The notes under the pieces were generated by a model. The model worked only from the letters and a program-made list of their open reading frames with translations, searched no databases and was not told the origin of the DNA. Below are positions 1-9,300 of a stretch of DNA of 64,000 nucleotides, one piece after another (the stretch's first letter is position 1; each line of letters begins with the position of its first letter). Source of the DNA: Flavicella marina (GTDB lineage: Bacteria > Bacteroidota > Bacteroidia > Flavobacteriales > Flavobacteriaceae); NCBI RefSeq assembly GCF_009193215.1, contig NZ_VYVA01000003.1:62001-126000 (forward strand), written 5' to 3'. The position numbers and the translations under genes are program-made.

Positions 1-421
1 CTTAGATAATGGTGGTGTTGTTTATGTAGATTCTAAAAGTTTAAAAAAGGATGAGTATGGAAATTCCTTGCCAAAATTATCACAGAGCAAAGGACAGTTG
101 TTGGTTTTAGAAACACCAGAAATTTACAGAAAAGAAGGACTGGAGTTGTTAGAGAGATTAGGTAGTTTATCGAAACTAGAATTGCGTGAAAAAAAATCAT
201 TAGGAACAAAAACTTGTATTTGGAAAGTTGTCGAAAATGCAAAAGGTAATCAAGTTTTATCTGTTGTAAATGTCGGAAAAGAAAATGCAACAATAAGTGT
301 TGCAATGAAGGATGGTCAAGAAGTAGTATGTAAAGATTTATTGAAAGGCATTCAAGTGACTTCTAATCCTACTTTAAAACCAAACGAAGTGTATTTCGTT
401 GAGGTATTGGTGAAAAAATAA
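1..421 (+). CDS. C-terminal part of a probable secreted glycoside hydrolase (5' end outside window)
   Basis: The reading frame is open from base 2 to a TAA at 419-421, giving about 139 C-terminal residues; the start lies upstream of the window. The visible part has an alpha/beta stretch with GGVVYVDSKSL and KDEYG, then a short beta-rich domain ending in VYFVEVLVKK. This resembles the C-terminal accessory domains of GH42-type or other clan-A glycosidases, but no catalytic residues are visible, so the family is a guess. It lies 6 bp upstream of an SGNH esterase gene on the same strand, which fits a glycan-degradation operon. The coding call is solid; the function is weak. Confidence 0.6.
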   Translation, partial: LDNGGVVYVDSKSLKKDEYGNSLPKLSQSKGQLLVLETPEIYRKEGLELLERLGSLSKLELREKKSLGTKTCIWKVVENAKGNQVLSVVNVGKENATISVAMKDGQEVVCKDLLKGIQVTSNPTLKPNEVYFVEVLVKK

Positions 422-427
422 TTTGTT

Positions 428-1963
428 ATGAAAAATATTGTTTTTTTATGTTTGAGTCTGTTCAGTTTTTGGCACAATTCACAAGCTCAAAATTTTGATA
501 AAGATGTTCAAATTGTTTTGTTAGCTGGCCAATCTAATATGGCGGGAGGAGGAAATTACGAGAATCTTACCGATGAAGATTATCAAAGAATTGAAAATGT
601 GCAAGACAGGGTTTCAGTGATTTTTAATGGTTCGAAACCTTATCCATTGTCTTATTACAAAAACAAACCAGGAAAGAAATACAATTTCACAAAACGATTC
701 GGTCCAGAGTTGTTTATTGGCGTGACTCTAGCAGAAAAGTATCCGGATAAAAATTTTTTGTTGATCAAACGATCTCAGGGGGGTACAGCTTTGTATGGAG
801 CTTGGAATCCGAATTGGAGTTCAGAGAAAGCAAAGGAAGTAGAAAAAGGAGATTACAAACAAAACTTGAAATTGTATGAACTGCATATTGCTGATATTCT
901 TAAGGGAATTCAGCAGTTAGAACAAGAAAATAAAAGTTGTCAAATCATTGGTTTTGGTTGGATGCAAGGTGAAAACGATGCAGCCTATGAAGTTTCTGCC
1001 AAGAGTTATAGAAAAAATCTTAAAAATTTAAAGGCAAGTTACCAACGCGATTTAAATCTAAACGAATTGCCTGCTGTGTATGGTCAAATAAATTCGAGAT
1101 ATGGAGAATTCGACGGTGGACCAGATATGGTAAGAATGGCTATTGCGAAAACTGCAAACTCCGATTATAGTTCGTCTTATATTCCAACAACGAAAGACCT
1201 TTCTTGGTCTGATTACCCGAAACATAGTGATAATGTGCATTACAATGCAGAAGGACAAAAACGATTAGGAGTTGTATTTGCAGAGAAACTAATTCGTTTG
1301 AACGAGAAGCTTTATGGTGATTTTTTTAAAGATGTATCTCAGCTTATCCCAGGTGAAACGGTGAAATTTCGAGCAGAAGGTACAACGAATATGGTGTATC
1401 ATGTTTATGTACCAAAAAAAGTGAAGCCCACTAAAAGAAAGGCGATGATTATTGCCTTTAGTCCTGCCGGTGATGGTGAAAGATTTCTTGAGTCTTTAAA
1501 AAAGGTTGCTGATGAAAATAAGGTGTTGTTGGTCGGATGTGATAAATTAAAAAATGGTATGATAGACCAAGAATTGGAACGCCTAATGGAAGATGAAGTT
1601 TTGGCAGCGATTTTCAAAAATATTCCTCACAAAGCATCGAAAGTTTATTTGGCTGGTTTTTCAGGAGGAGCTATGCGCTCTTATCAATTGACAACCCGAA
1701 TTGATCAAAATATTGCAGGGATAATCGCCTATGGAGGTTGGCTTGGTGGGGATGCGTATCAAGATAAAACATACCAAAAAGACTTAAAAGTTGCAATGGT
1801 CAATGGAATTGATGATACAGGAGCGAACAAATGGAAAGATAAAGATGCCGAAACGTTGATAAAATTTAATGCAGAAATAAAAGAATTTAGTTTTTCTGGC
1901 GGTCATCAAGTGGCTCCAGAAGAAGTAAACGCAAAGGTTTTTAAATGGATATTAAAAAAATAA
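428..1963 (+). CDS. Bimodular carbohydrate esterase: SASA/SGNH domain plus alpha/beta-hydrolase-like domain
   Basis: This 511-residue protein begins with a Sec signal peptide ending near SQAQ. Residues about 25-290 form a sialate O-acetylesterase-like (SASA, PF03629-type) SGNH hydrolase: block I GQSNMAG with nucleophile Ser36, WMQGENDA as block III, and KHSDNVHYN carrying the catalytic Asp/His. Such enzymes usually remove O-acetyl groups from plant or algal glycans. Residues about 300-511 form a second domain with an esterase-like nucleophile elbow (GFSGGAM) and a late His (GGHQV), resembling an alpha/beta hydrolase. SASA proteins are usually near 280 residues, so this is a fusion. The next gene encodes a stand-alone SASA enzyme and overlaps the stop codon. 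Confidence 0.85.
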   Translation: MKNIVFLCLSLFSFWHNSQAQNFDKDVQIVLLAGQSNMAGGGNYENLTDEDYQRIENVQDRVSVIFNGSKPYPLSYYKNKPGKKYNFTKRFGPELFIGVTLAEKYPDKNFLLIKRSQGGTALYGAWNPNWSSEKAKEVEKGDYKQNLKLYELHIADILKGIQQLEQENKSCQIIGFGWMQGENDAAYEVSAKSYRKNLKNLKASYQRDLNLNELPAVYGQINSRYGEFDGGPDMVRMAIAKTANSDYSSSYIPTTKDLSWSDYPKHSDNVHYNAEGQKRLGVVFAEKLIRLNEKLYGDFFKDVSQLIPGETVKFRAEGTTNMVYHVYVPKKVKPTKRKAMIIAFSPAGDGERFLESLKKVADENKVLLVGCDKLKNGMIDQELERLMEDEVLAAIFKNIPHKASKVYLAGFSGGAMRSYQLTTRIDQNIAGIIAYGGWLGGDAYQDKTYQKDLKVAMVNGIDDTGANKWKDKDAETLIKFNAEIKEFSFSGGHQVAPEEVNAKVFKWILKK

Positions 1964-2844
1964 TGATGAAAAAAAATGTATTCGTTGTTGCTTCGTTGTT
2001 TTTGCTTCTAACAAAAATACATGCACAAGACACCATACATGTTGTGTTGTTGGCAGGGCAGTCAAATATGGCGGGGCATGGAGATTACGACCAACTTGAT
2101 GAAAAAACCAAAAAAAGATTTGAGACCATAAAAGGGAGAGTTGTTCTGAGTGTTTCTGAAAATCCGAAAATTAAAGCACAACCTATCGCACCAAAAAATG
2201 GCAAGCCATCAGAGAAGTATAATTTTACAAAGCATTTTGGTCCTGAAATATTTATTGCCTTGACATTAGCTGAGGCACATCCTACTCAAAAATATTTATT
2301 TATAAAAAAAGCAGTTGGAGGCACTTCTTTGTATGGTGCTTGGAGTGCTGATTATTCCAAAGAAAAAGCAGTGTTTTCCGAACGAGGAAAAGAAAGGCAA
2401 ACGATGCAACTGTATGCTGCCCATCAAAATCAGATTCATCAAGAACTAAAGAAATTAGATGACAAAGGAATTCCCTATAAAATAATAGGAATGGCATGGA
2501 TGCAAGGAGAAGCAGATACAAATAAACCAGAAACGGCAAATGCTTATCAAGAAAATTTGGAGTTGTTGATTCAAGGATATCGAAAAGAATTTAAAACCTT
2601 AGATATGCCTTTTGTGTTCGGGCAAGTAAATCCTTTGCCAAGAAAATTTAAAGAAGGACCAATGTTAGTTCGAAAAGCTATGGAAAAAGTTGCTCAAAAT
2701 GACAGTCGATGCGAATTGGTAAAAACAAAACCTAAAGATCCCTGGTTAGATTATCCGAAACATTCAGATAACTTGCATTATAATCATATTGGTCAAGAGC
2801 GGCTAGGTACAGATTTAGGTGAAGTTTTGTTACGCTTACAGTAG
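1963..2844 (+). CDS. SASA-family carbohydrate (acetyl) esterase
   Basis: The protein of about 293 residues starts at an ATG overlapping the previous stop by one base (TAATGATG); an upstream in-frame ATG at 1945 is unlikely because the signal peptide (MMKKNVFVVASLF...HAQ) begins here. It has the SGNH blocks GQSNMAG, WMQGEADT and KHSDNLHYN with the catalytic Asp/His pair, giving a single-domain sialate O-acetylesterase-like enzyme secreted to the periplasm or surface. It resembles the N-terminal half of the preceding fusion and the esterase at 42205, so three paralogous deacetylases lie in this window. The likely role is de-O-acetylation of an algal polysaccharide; the exact substrate cannot be read from sequence. 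Confidence 0.87.
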   Translation: MMKKNVFVVASLFLLLTKIHAQDTIHVVLLAGQSNMAGHGDYDQLDEKTKKRFETIKGRVVLSVSENPKIKAQPIAPKNGKPSEKYNFTKHFGPEIFIALTLAEAHPTQKYLFIKKAVGGTSLYGAWSADYSKEKAVFSERGKERQTMQLYAAHQNQIHQELKKLDDKGIPYKIIGMAWMQGEADTNKPETANAYQENLELLIQGYRKEFKTLDMPFVFGQVNPLPRKFKEGPMLVRKAMEKVAQNDSRCELVKTKPKDPWLDYPKHSDNLHYNHIGQERLGTDLGEVLLRLQ

Positions 2845-2846
2845 AA

Positions 2847-3263
2847 TTACTCTTCTTTAAGCACGGTAATAGGTACACCTTCTGTGCCAGCATATACCAC
2901 AATAATTTCTGCCGCAATCGTACCATTGTTTATTCCGTAATGGTAAGCGTTCACCAGTTCTATCAAAGCATCACCGGCTTTCATTTCAAGGGTGTTTCCT
3001 AATTCATCATGAACAGTCAATTCACCCGTTAGTAGCACTCCTGCATTAATTACTAGATGTTTGTGTACATGTAATTTGGTTTTTGGTGGAATGGTGATTT
3101 TTAAAATCGTCACTTTAGGGGTGCCTTCAGCATAAGCAGGCAAAGCAGCTCCATTCCAACTTACGTTAGATTCTGCCAATTTTTCTACTTTTATCTCTGT
3201 GTCATAGCTTTTACCACAAGACAAACAAAACAATAGGGCACTAAAATAAAGAAGAGATTTCAT
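2847..3263 (-). CDS. Cupin-domain lipoprotein
   Basis: This 138-residue protein carries a lipoprotein signal (LFCLSCG, lipid-anchored Cys16). The rest is one small cupin barrel with a His-rich motif (LHVHKH), a GVLLTGELTV strand and the second cupin motif ending near NAYHYG. It is convergent with the esterase gene, 2 bp apart, and divergent from argF'. Small exported cupins of this type are common in Bacteroidota and mostly uncharacterised; metal binding through the His cluster is likely. No link to arginine synthesis is evident. Confidence 0.8.
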   Translation of the reverse strand: MKSLLYFSALLFCLSCGKSYDTEIKVEKLAESNVSWNGAALPAYAEGTPKVTILKITIPPKTKLHVHKHLVINAGVLLTGELTVHDELGNTLEMKAGDALIELVNAYHYGINNGTIAAEIIVVYAGTEGVPITVLKEE

Positions 3264-3276
3264 GTCGATTTTTTTA

Positions 3277-3284
3277 CAAATGTA
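3277..3284 (-). promoter_or_regulatory. Candidate -7 promoter element for the cupin gene
   Basis: On the minus strand this reads TACATTTG, a perfect match to the Bacteroidota -7 consensus TAnnTTTG, 13 bases upstream of the cupin start. No TTG is seen at the expected -33 spacing, so it rests on the -7 match alone. Confidence 0.4.
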
Positions 3285-3331
3285 AAAATACTTAATGGAT
3301 TACTGATAGTGAAATTCATTTCTAAATTCCG

Positions 3332-3339
3332 TATTTTTG
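3332..3339 (+). promoter_or_regulatory. Candidate -7 promoter element for argF'
   Basis: TATTTTTG matches TAnnTTTG and lies 24 bases before the argF' ATG at 3364. A -33 TTG at the usual 19-base spacing is absent. If real, argF'BE is transcribed from its own promoter rather than as the distal part of a longer arg operon. Confidence 0.4.
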
Positions 3340-3363
3340 GGCCTTATAATAATTTAGAAGTCC

Positions 3364-4320
3364 ATGAAACATTACATGTCTATTCACGATTTACCTAGTA
3401 TCAAGGATACGGTAATAGAAGCAATCGAATTAAAGAAAAATCCTTTACAATTTCAAGATTTAGGTAAAAACAAAACAATTGGTTTGTTGTTCTTTAATAA
3501 CAGTTTGCGTACCCGTTTGAGTACTCAAAAAGCTGCGCTGAATTTAGGGATGGAACCTATCGTAATGAATTTTGGTGCTGAAGGTTGGCAGTTGGAATAC
3601 GAAGATGGTACTATAATGGATCAAGGGAAGTCTGAACATATCAAAGAAGCGGCTCAAGTGATTTCTCAATATTGTGATGTAATTGCGATCCGTGCTTTTG
3701 CAGGATTAGAAGACAAAGAAAAAGATGAAGCTGAAGAAGTGTTAGAAAGTTTTAAAAAATATGCTACTGTGCCTATTTTAAATATGGAGTCGTCTGTTGG
3801 ACATCCTTTACAGGCGTTGGCAGATGCGATTACCATTGAGGAGCACAAGCCAGAAAAAAAGAAATTAAAAGTAGTGCTTTCTTGGGCACCACATCCTCGA
3901 GCTTTGCCACATGCCGTAGGTAATTCTTTTGCAGAAATGGCTTTGGCGCACGAAGATGATTTTGAGGTGGTAATTACGCATCCGAAAGGGTATGAGTTAA
4001 ATCTTGAGAAAACGAAAGGAGCAACGATTGAATATGATCAGAAAAAAGCATTCGAAGGAGCCGATTTTATTTATACAAAAAACTGGTCATCATACAACGA
4101 TTATGGAAAGGTAGCTTGTACAGATGTATCTTGGATGATATCTGCCGATAAAATGGAAGTTACAGACAATGCAAAATTTATGCACTGTTTACCCGTGAGA
4201 AGAAATGTAGTTGTAGCCGACGAGGTAATCGATTCAGAAAATTCTATCGTGATCAAGCAAGCGAATAATAGAACCTATTCTGCACAAATTGTTTTGAAAA
4301 AAATCTTAGAAAATCTTTAG
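3364..4320 (+). CDS. argF': N-succinyl-/N-acetylornithine carbamoyltransferase
   Basis: This 318-residue enzyme transfers the carbamoyl group of carbamoyl phosphate to an N-acylated ornithine, the Bacteroidota/Xanthomonas variant of arginine synthesis. The carbamoyl-phosphate motif is NSLRTRLS (residues 46-53) and the ornithine-side motif is HCLPVRR (274-280). Neighbours argB and argE fit an acylated-intermediate pathway. Ser90, in the loop before EHIKEAA, sits about where Bacteroides fragilis has the Pro that makes the enzyme succinylornithine-specific and Xanthomonas has Glu (from memory). That favours N-succinylornithine as substrate, but it is an inference from one residue. Confidence 0.93.
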   Translation: MKHYMSIHDLPSIKDTVIEAIELKKNPLQFQDLGKNKTIGLLFFNNSLRTRLSTQKAALNLGMEPIVMNFGAEGWQLEYEDGTIMDQGKSEHIKEAAQVISQYCDVIAIRAFAGLEDKEKDEAEEVLESFKKYATVPILNMESSVGHPLQALADAITIEEHKPEKKKLKVVLSWAPHPRALPHAVGNSFAEMALAHEDDFEVVITHPKGYELNLEKTKGATIEYDQKKAFEGADFIYTKNWSSYNDYGKVACTDVSWMISADKMEVTDNAKFMHCLPVRRNVVVADEVIDSENSIVIKQANNRTYSAQIVLKKILENL

Positions 4321-4342
4321 ATTATTGAATGTATGCGGATGT

Positions 4343-4355
4343 GAGCTTGTCAAAG
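4343..4355 (+). repeat. Short REP-like element, copy 1
   Basis: gagcttgtcaaag between argF' and argB is a variant of the GAGCTTGTCGAAG word that is dispersed in many Bacteroidota genomes. Related copies lie at 5182, 22786 and 22838, all next to arg genes. Confidence 0.45.
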
Positions 4356-4389
4356 TATCGTAATCCGGTTTACTCTAGAATGAAAACAA

Positions 4390-5166
4390 ATGGAAAAATT
4401 AACAATAGTAAAAGTTGGTGGTAACGTTATAAACAACCCAGAAGCTTTAGAAAGTTTTTTAACAGATTTTTCAGCACTTGAAGGGAACAAAATCTTGGTA
4501 CATGGTGGTGGAAAACGAGCTACGCAGTTGGCTGCTGATTTAGGTCTTGAAGCTACGATGATCAATGGTCGAAGAGTAACAGATAAAACAACCTTAGAAA
4601 TAGTAACTATGGTCTATGCTGGTTTGCTCAATAAAAATATCGCTGCTACATTGCAAGCCAAAGGGTGTAACGCACTTGGTTTGTCTGGAGCAGATGGAAA
4701 TTCAATTCAAGCGCATAAACGTAAAGTTGTTGATGTTGATTATGGTTTTGCAGGGGATGTTGATGGCATCAACGCAAAAAATATAGCTACATTTATCGAA
4801 GGAGGAATGACACCTGTTTTCTGTGCGATTACGCACGATGGGAATGGTCAATTGTTAAATACAAACGCAGATACTATCGCTAGTACGATTGCTGTTGGAA
4901 TGTCTGAATTGTATGAGGTATCCTTAATTTATACCTTCGAAAAAAATGGGGTGTTGACTTCTGTTGATGATGATGATTCTGTAATTACGGCAATCGATTC
5001 TGAAAAATATGCTGAGCTAAAAGAGAACGGAATTATTGCAGACGGAATGTTGCCTAAAATGGAAAACTGTTTCAACGCCTTATCAAAAGGAGTAAAAGAA
5101 GTAGTTATAGGAAACCCTACGGTAGTAGTAAACAAAGAACAATTATTTACAACACTTACCTTGTAA
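4390..5166 (+). CDS. argB: Acetylglutamate kinase
   Basis: This 258-residue amino-acid kinase phosphorylates N-acetyl- (or in this phylum possibly N-succinyl-) glutamate, the second step of arginine synthesis, in the cytoplasm. It shows the N-terminal KVGGN nucleotide-binding loop (residues 8-12), HGGGK (38-42) and the substrate/ATP region with LSGADGN. Length and motif order match ArgB throughout. It lies 69 bp after argF' and 105 bp before argE on the same strand; both gaps contain a REP-like word, and no terminator is seen. Confidence 0.95.
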   Translation: MEKLTIVKVGGNVINNPEALESFLTDFSALEGNKILVHGGGKRATQLAADLGLEATMINGRRVTDKTTLEIVTMVYAGLLNKNIAATLQAKGCNALGLSGADGNSIQAHKRKVVDVDYGFAGDVDGINAKNIATFIEGGMTPVFCAITHDGNGQLLNTNADTIASTIAVGMSELYEVSLIYTFEKNGVLTSVDDDDSVITAIDSEKYAELKENGIIADGMLPKMENCFNALSKGVKEVVIGNPTVVVNKEQLFTTLTL

Positions 5167-5181
5167 ACAAATTTGTACACG

Positions 5182-5194
5182 GAGCTTGTTGAAG
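5182..5194 (+). repeat. Short REP-like element, copy 2
   Basis: gagcttgttgaag in the argB-argE gap is a one-base variant of the same word found after argF' and after argH. Confidence 0.4.
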
Positions 5195-5271
5195 TGAACG
5201 CAATAACATAGCATCTCATTTCTAGTGCCGAAATAGGCGCAGAAATATATTGCAATAATAGAAATATAATT

Positions 5272-6333
5272 ATGCTAGAAAAATTACAAAACGAAGCCCT
5301 GGAGCTTTTGCAATTGTTAATTCAAACACAATCTTTTTCGAAAGAAGAGGATAGCACTGCTATCATTTTGTTAGATTGGCTTGAAGAAAGAGGTGTGGCT
5401 GTGAAGAGAGATTTAAATAATATATGGGCAGTCAACAAACATTTTGATGAATCAAAACCAACTGTTTTGTTGAACTCTCATCATGATACTGTAAAACCAA
5501 ATGCTGCGTATACGAGAGATCCGTTTGAAGCAAAAATTGAAGATGGAAAACTATTTGGTTTGGGTTCTAATGATGCCGGTGGGTGTTTGGTAGGTTTGAT
5601 TGCTGCATTTCTATATTTCTACGAAAAAGAAAATTTAAAATACAATTTCATTTTAGCGGCAACTGCTGAAGAAGAAATTTCAGGTGAAAACGGAATTGCA
5701 TATATGCAACCACTTTTACCAAAAATTGATTTTGCGATTGTAGGTGAACCTACTTTATTAGATTTGGCGATTGCCGAGAAAGGACTGGTAGTTTTTGATG
5801 GAAAAGTTACAGGTACTCCTGGTCATGCAGCACATATTCCAAACGACCAAAATCCGATTTATAAAGCATTGAAAGATTTGAGTTGGTTCAATTCATTTGA
5901 ATTTCCAAAAATATCTGAATCTTTAGGAAAGGTAAAGATGACGGTTTCTCAAATAAACTCAGGGAAACAACACAATGTGGTTCCATCAGAATTAAATTTT
6001 GTTGTGGATTGTAGAGTTACAGATGCGTATTCTAATCAAGAAATAGCTGAGATCATCAAAGAAAATACAGCATGTGAAGTGACTCCAAGATCGTTGCGAT
6101 TAAATTCTTCTCGTATCGATCCGAACCACGAATTTGTAAAAGCGGGTATTGCCTTAGGGAAAAAAACATATGGTTCTCCAACGCTTTCAGATCAATGTAG
6201 GTTGACCTGCCAGTCGGTTAAATTAGGTCCTGGAGATTCTTTACGTTCACATTCTGCAGATGAGTTTATTTATGTGCAAGAGGTAAAGGATGGTGTGGCG
6301 TTTTATATCTCGATTTTGTCAGAAATCGTATGA
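5272..6333 (+). CDS. argE: Acetylornithine deacetylase (M20 family)
   Basis: This 353-residue M20 metallo-hydrolase cleaves the acyl group from N-acyl-citrulline or -ornithine. Visible motifs are the metal-binding SHHDTV (His70/His71-Asp72), the bridging Asp101 in GSNDAGG and the catalytic Glu cluster AEEE (133-135), followed by the dimerisation domain (GTPGHAAH). In Bacteroidota the substrate after the argF' step is N-acylcitrulline, so this is probably an acylcitrulline deacylase. In related genomes as I remember them argH follows directly; here the next plus-strand arg gene is about 15 kb away. The stop is 9 bp from the end of a convergent gene. Confidence 0.93.
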   Translation: MLEKLQNEALELLQLLIQTQSFSKEEDSTAIILLDWLEERGVAVKRDLNNIWAVNKHFDESKPTVLLNSHHDTVKPNAAYTRDPFEAKIEDGKLFGLGSNDAGGCLVGLIAAFLYFYEKENLKYNFILAATAEEEISGENGIAYMQPLLPKIDFAIVGEPTLLDLAIAEKGLVVFDGKVTGTPGHAAHIPNDQNPIYKALKDLSWFNSFEFPKISESLGKVKMTVSQINSGKQHNVVPSELNFVVDCRVTDAYSNQEIAEIIKENTACEVTPRSLRLNSSRIDPNHEFVKAGIALGKKTYGSPTLSDQCRLTCQSVKLGPGDSLRSHSADEFIYVQEVKDGVAFYISILSEIV

Positions 6334-6342
6334 TGCACGTTC

Positions 6343-9300
6343 TTAATTGATAATTATTTTTTTGGTTTCATCGAAATCTGGACCGTTCACTTTCAAGATG
6401 TAAATTCCGGGTTCGATATTAGAAATGTCGATAGAGGTTTTATCAATTAATAAAGTGTTTTTTTGTAGAATCAATTGACCTGAAAGTTGATAGATTGAAA
6501 TTTGAACTTTTTTTTTAACAGGGAGTGTTGTTGTTAAATAGAGTAGTTCTGAGCTTGGAATGGGCTCTACTGTAAATGTGTTGGTTAAATTCACTTCTTT
6601 AAAAAAGATACCTTGGCAGTCATTTTCAGTTTTTACCTCAAGTTTGTTTTTTCCTTGAACTAGCTCTAGGGTTATTTCATTAGTTGTGCTCTGTAGTTGT
6701 GTGTCGTTGAAATAGATATTGTACAAATCACTTCCCGAGAGTTCCAATTTGATAGATTTGTTGTCATTCAACATGATAGAGTTCACAATTAATGGACTAC
6801 CACCTCCAATATTGATAATGAATTTTTGTTTAAAACCAATAGTTTCGGGTTGTGTAATGATTAGTTCATATACACCAGAATTCAAGTTTTCAATCAATAA
6901 CGTTTCTGTAAAAGAAATTGTTTGTTCATAGGCTGTACCTAAGATACGAATATCAAAGTTTTGATTCGATTTTGAAGTAATACTAAGACGTCCATTCTGC
7001 TCTCCAGGGCAGCTAACGTCAATTGTTTTTATAGTGAAATTGTCATTTTTAACTGGCATGTTTTTGAATACCGCAATGCTGTAATCAGTAAATCGCCCCT
7101 CTGCAACTGAAGCCCAAATCTTGGTTGTTCCTTTGCTTATTTGTTTTACATTTCCATATTGATCTACAGTGGCAACACTTGGATTTTCGGAATGCCATGA
7201 AATGGTTTCATTCGTATATGCATCATTAATTATTTCTGCTCTGAGCTGAGTGTTACTAGTGATTTTTGTTTCGGATAGTTTTACGACTTGTATCTTTTTT
7301 CCATCATTTATAGTTCCCTTATAAAAACCTGTTCCAATAGTTCCAATCCAAATTTTACTTGCATCATGAATGTCAAATTTTAAGTCTTCAATATGTTGAG
7401 GAATCACAATATTTGTATTGCTTTTATTCCATGTTTTACCTCTATCTCGGCTGATATAAACACCAGGGTTTTTTGATAAATAGCGCAAGGTAATTGCGAT
7501 CAAATTATGGTCAAAAGGTGAGATATCTATGTGTTCGACTCGAGGATACGAAAATACTTGTGTCCAATTTTCTCCAAAATCATCTGTATACCAAACGCCA
7601 TTTCCTCCACCTCTAAATCCTGTAGTGATATACATTCGATTCGTTGGGTCGATTCTAATTTTACGTATTCCTTCAACCGAAGTAGGAGTATTTATTTTTT
7701 TCCAATGCAAACCTCTATCTTTAGAATGGTACAAACCTCCTTCGGTAAGTGGTGAGTGGTAGTTAAAACTATATTTTTCTGCAGCGGCGAATAATGACGC
7801 ACGAGTAATGTCTCTAGGGTCAAATTGTATGTCTATAATTCTACAGGGGCTTGGCAAACCATCATTACTTTGATGAAATGTTTTTCCTCCATCTGTAGAC
7901 CTAAAAAAACCTCCCTCATTAGCTCTTTCTTTTTTGCCAATCTGTGTAATTCCATGATACATATAATTGTTATCTATTGGGTCAATAGTTAATGCATTCG
8001 TGTAAAAATCATCAGCCCAAGTATCTGTACCTGGAGTTGCAACACCATGTTTGAACCAGTTTTCACCTGCATCATCACTTCTATAGATGTATTGTTTTTC
8101 GGCTTGTCTAGAAGAGGTAGTGTAAACGATGTTTTCGTTGTAAGGGTCAAAAGCTATTGTTGAAATCGTTTCTACCGAATTCATAATGTTTTTTATGGCT
8201 TGTCTTTCATCAAGGCTATCGTCAGTCGTTATCCAAAGGCGGTGTTCACCTGAGCCTAAATAGGTTTGTGGTAGTCTCTTGTCTTGTGCAATTACGTGCG
8301 CAGGTAAATCACTATTTCCTCTGCCTAAAAAGGCACCAGAGGGTGTGAAGTCTGAATCGGCTTGTTCCCATGTTTTACCATAATCTTTGCTAAGTGAAGT
8401 GGTATGCTCAGATAACATCATAACGCTTCCATCAACTCCTACATCTAATCCTCGCGTTCCTCGAAGTGCATAATTGTCCCCCCATTGTACATGGTGAGAC
8501 TCTATTCCAATTTCCATGTTTTGTTTCCATGGGTTTCCTCTTTCTTCCCAATAATCTTTGTCAATTTCCCAAACATGCGTGTTCAATCTCGCTGTATTTG
8601 TCCAATTGATACCACCATCATTTGTCGTCCATAACCTACCAGGAATAATAGAGTTATTTGTGTGTGTTGAAGGGAGTCCTACATATAATGCACCTTCTCG
8701 AGTAGGATCGGATGCGAGTTGATCCATGGGCTGCAAAGCTTTTGTAGGCAGTTTAGGGTACGTGTTTTTTGCTTGTGCTTCAGTAATGCCAAACCATTTT
8801 GCGATATATCGGTAATAATAGTTGGGAACACTTCCTTTCAATCGATTCAAATCTAGGTATATATTTCCGTTGCTATTACTCCATGTAAGTCCTTCGTCTT
8901 TAGATTGAAATATTCCACCGGTACATTTGGTTGTTTGACCATCTGCTACGTATTGAACCTGATCGATAATGTATAAAATAAATGTTTCACTTGCAGAATC
9001 ATAGTAATAATCTAAGTCCATGATAATATTGTTGTCTATTTTTCCTGAACTAATATTGATCCAATTATCACCTCCGTTTGTAGATTTGTATACACCATGT
9101 GTAGTTGCTGCGAAAACAATATTTGAATTCTTAGGATGTATTTTGATAGGACCTATTTGAGCTTCAGCATTTATGTCAGAACCGACATCTATCCAACTTT
9201 GACCTCCGTTTTTTGTTCTCCATAGTTTTCCTTTATTCCTCACGTTTGTTTCGAAAGGTTGGGTAAGTGTGGGATTTTTGAAGCATGAGAATGAAACATC

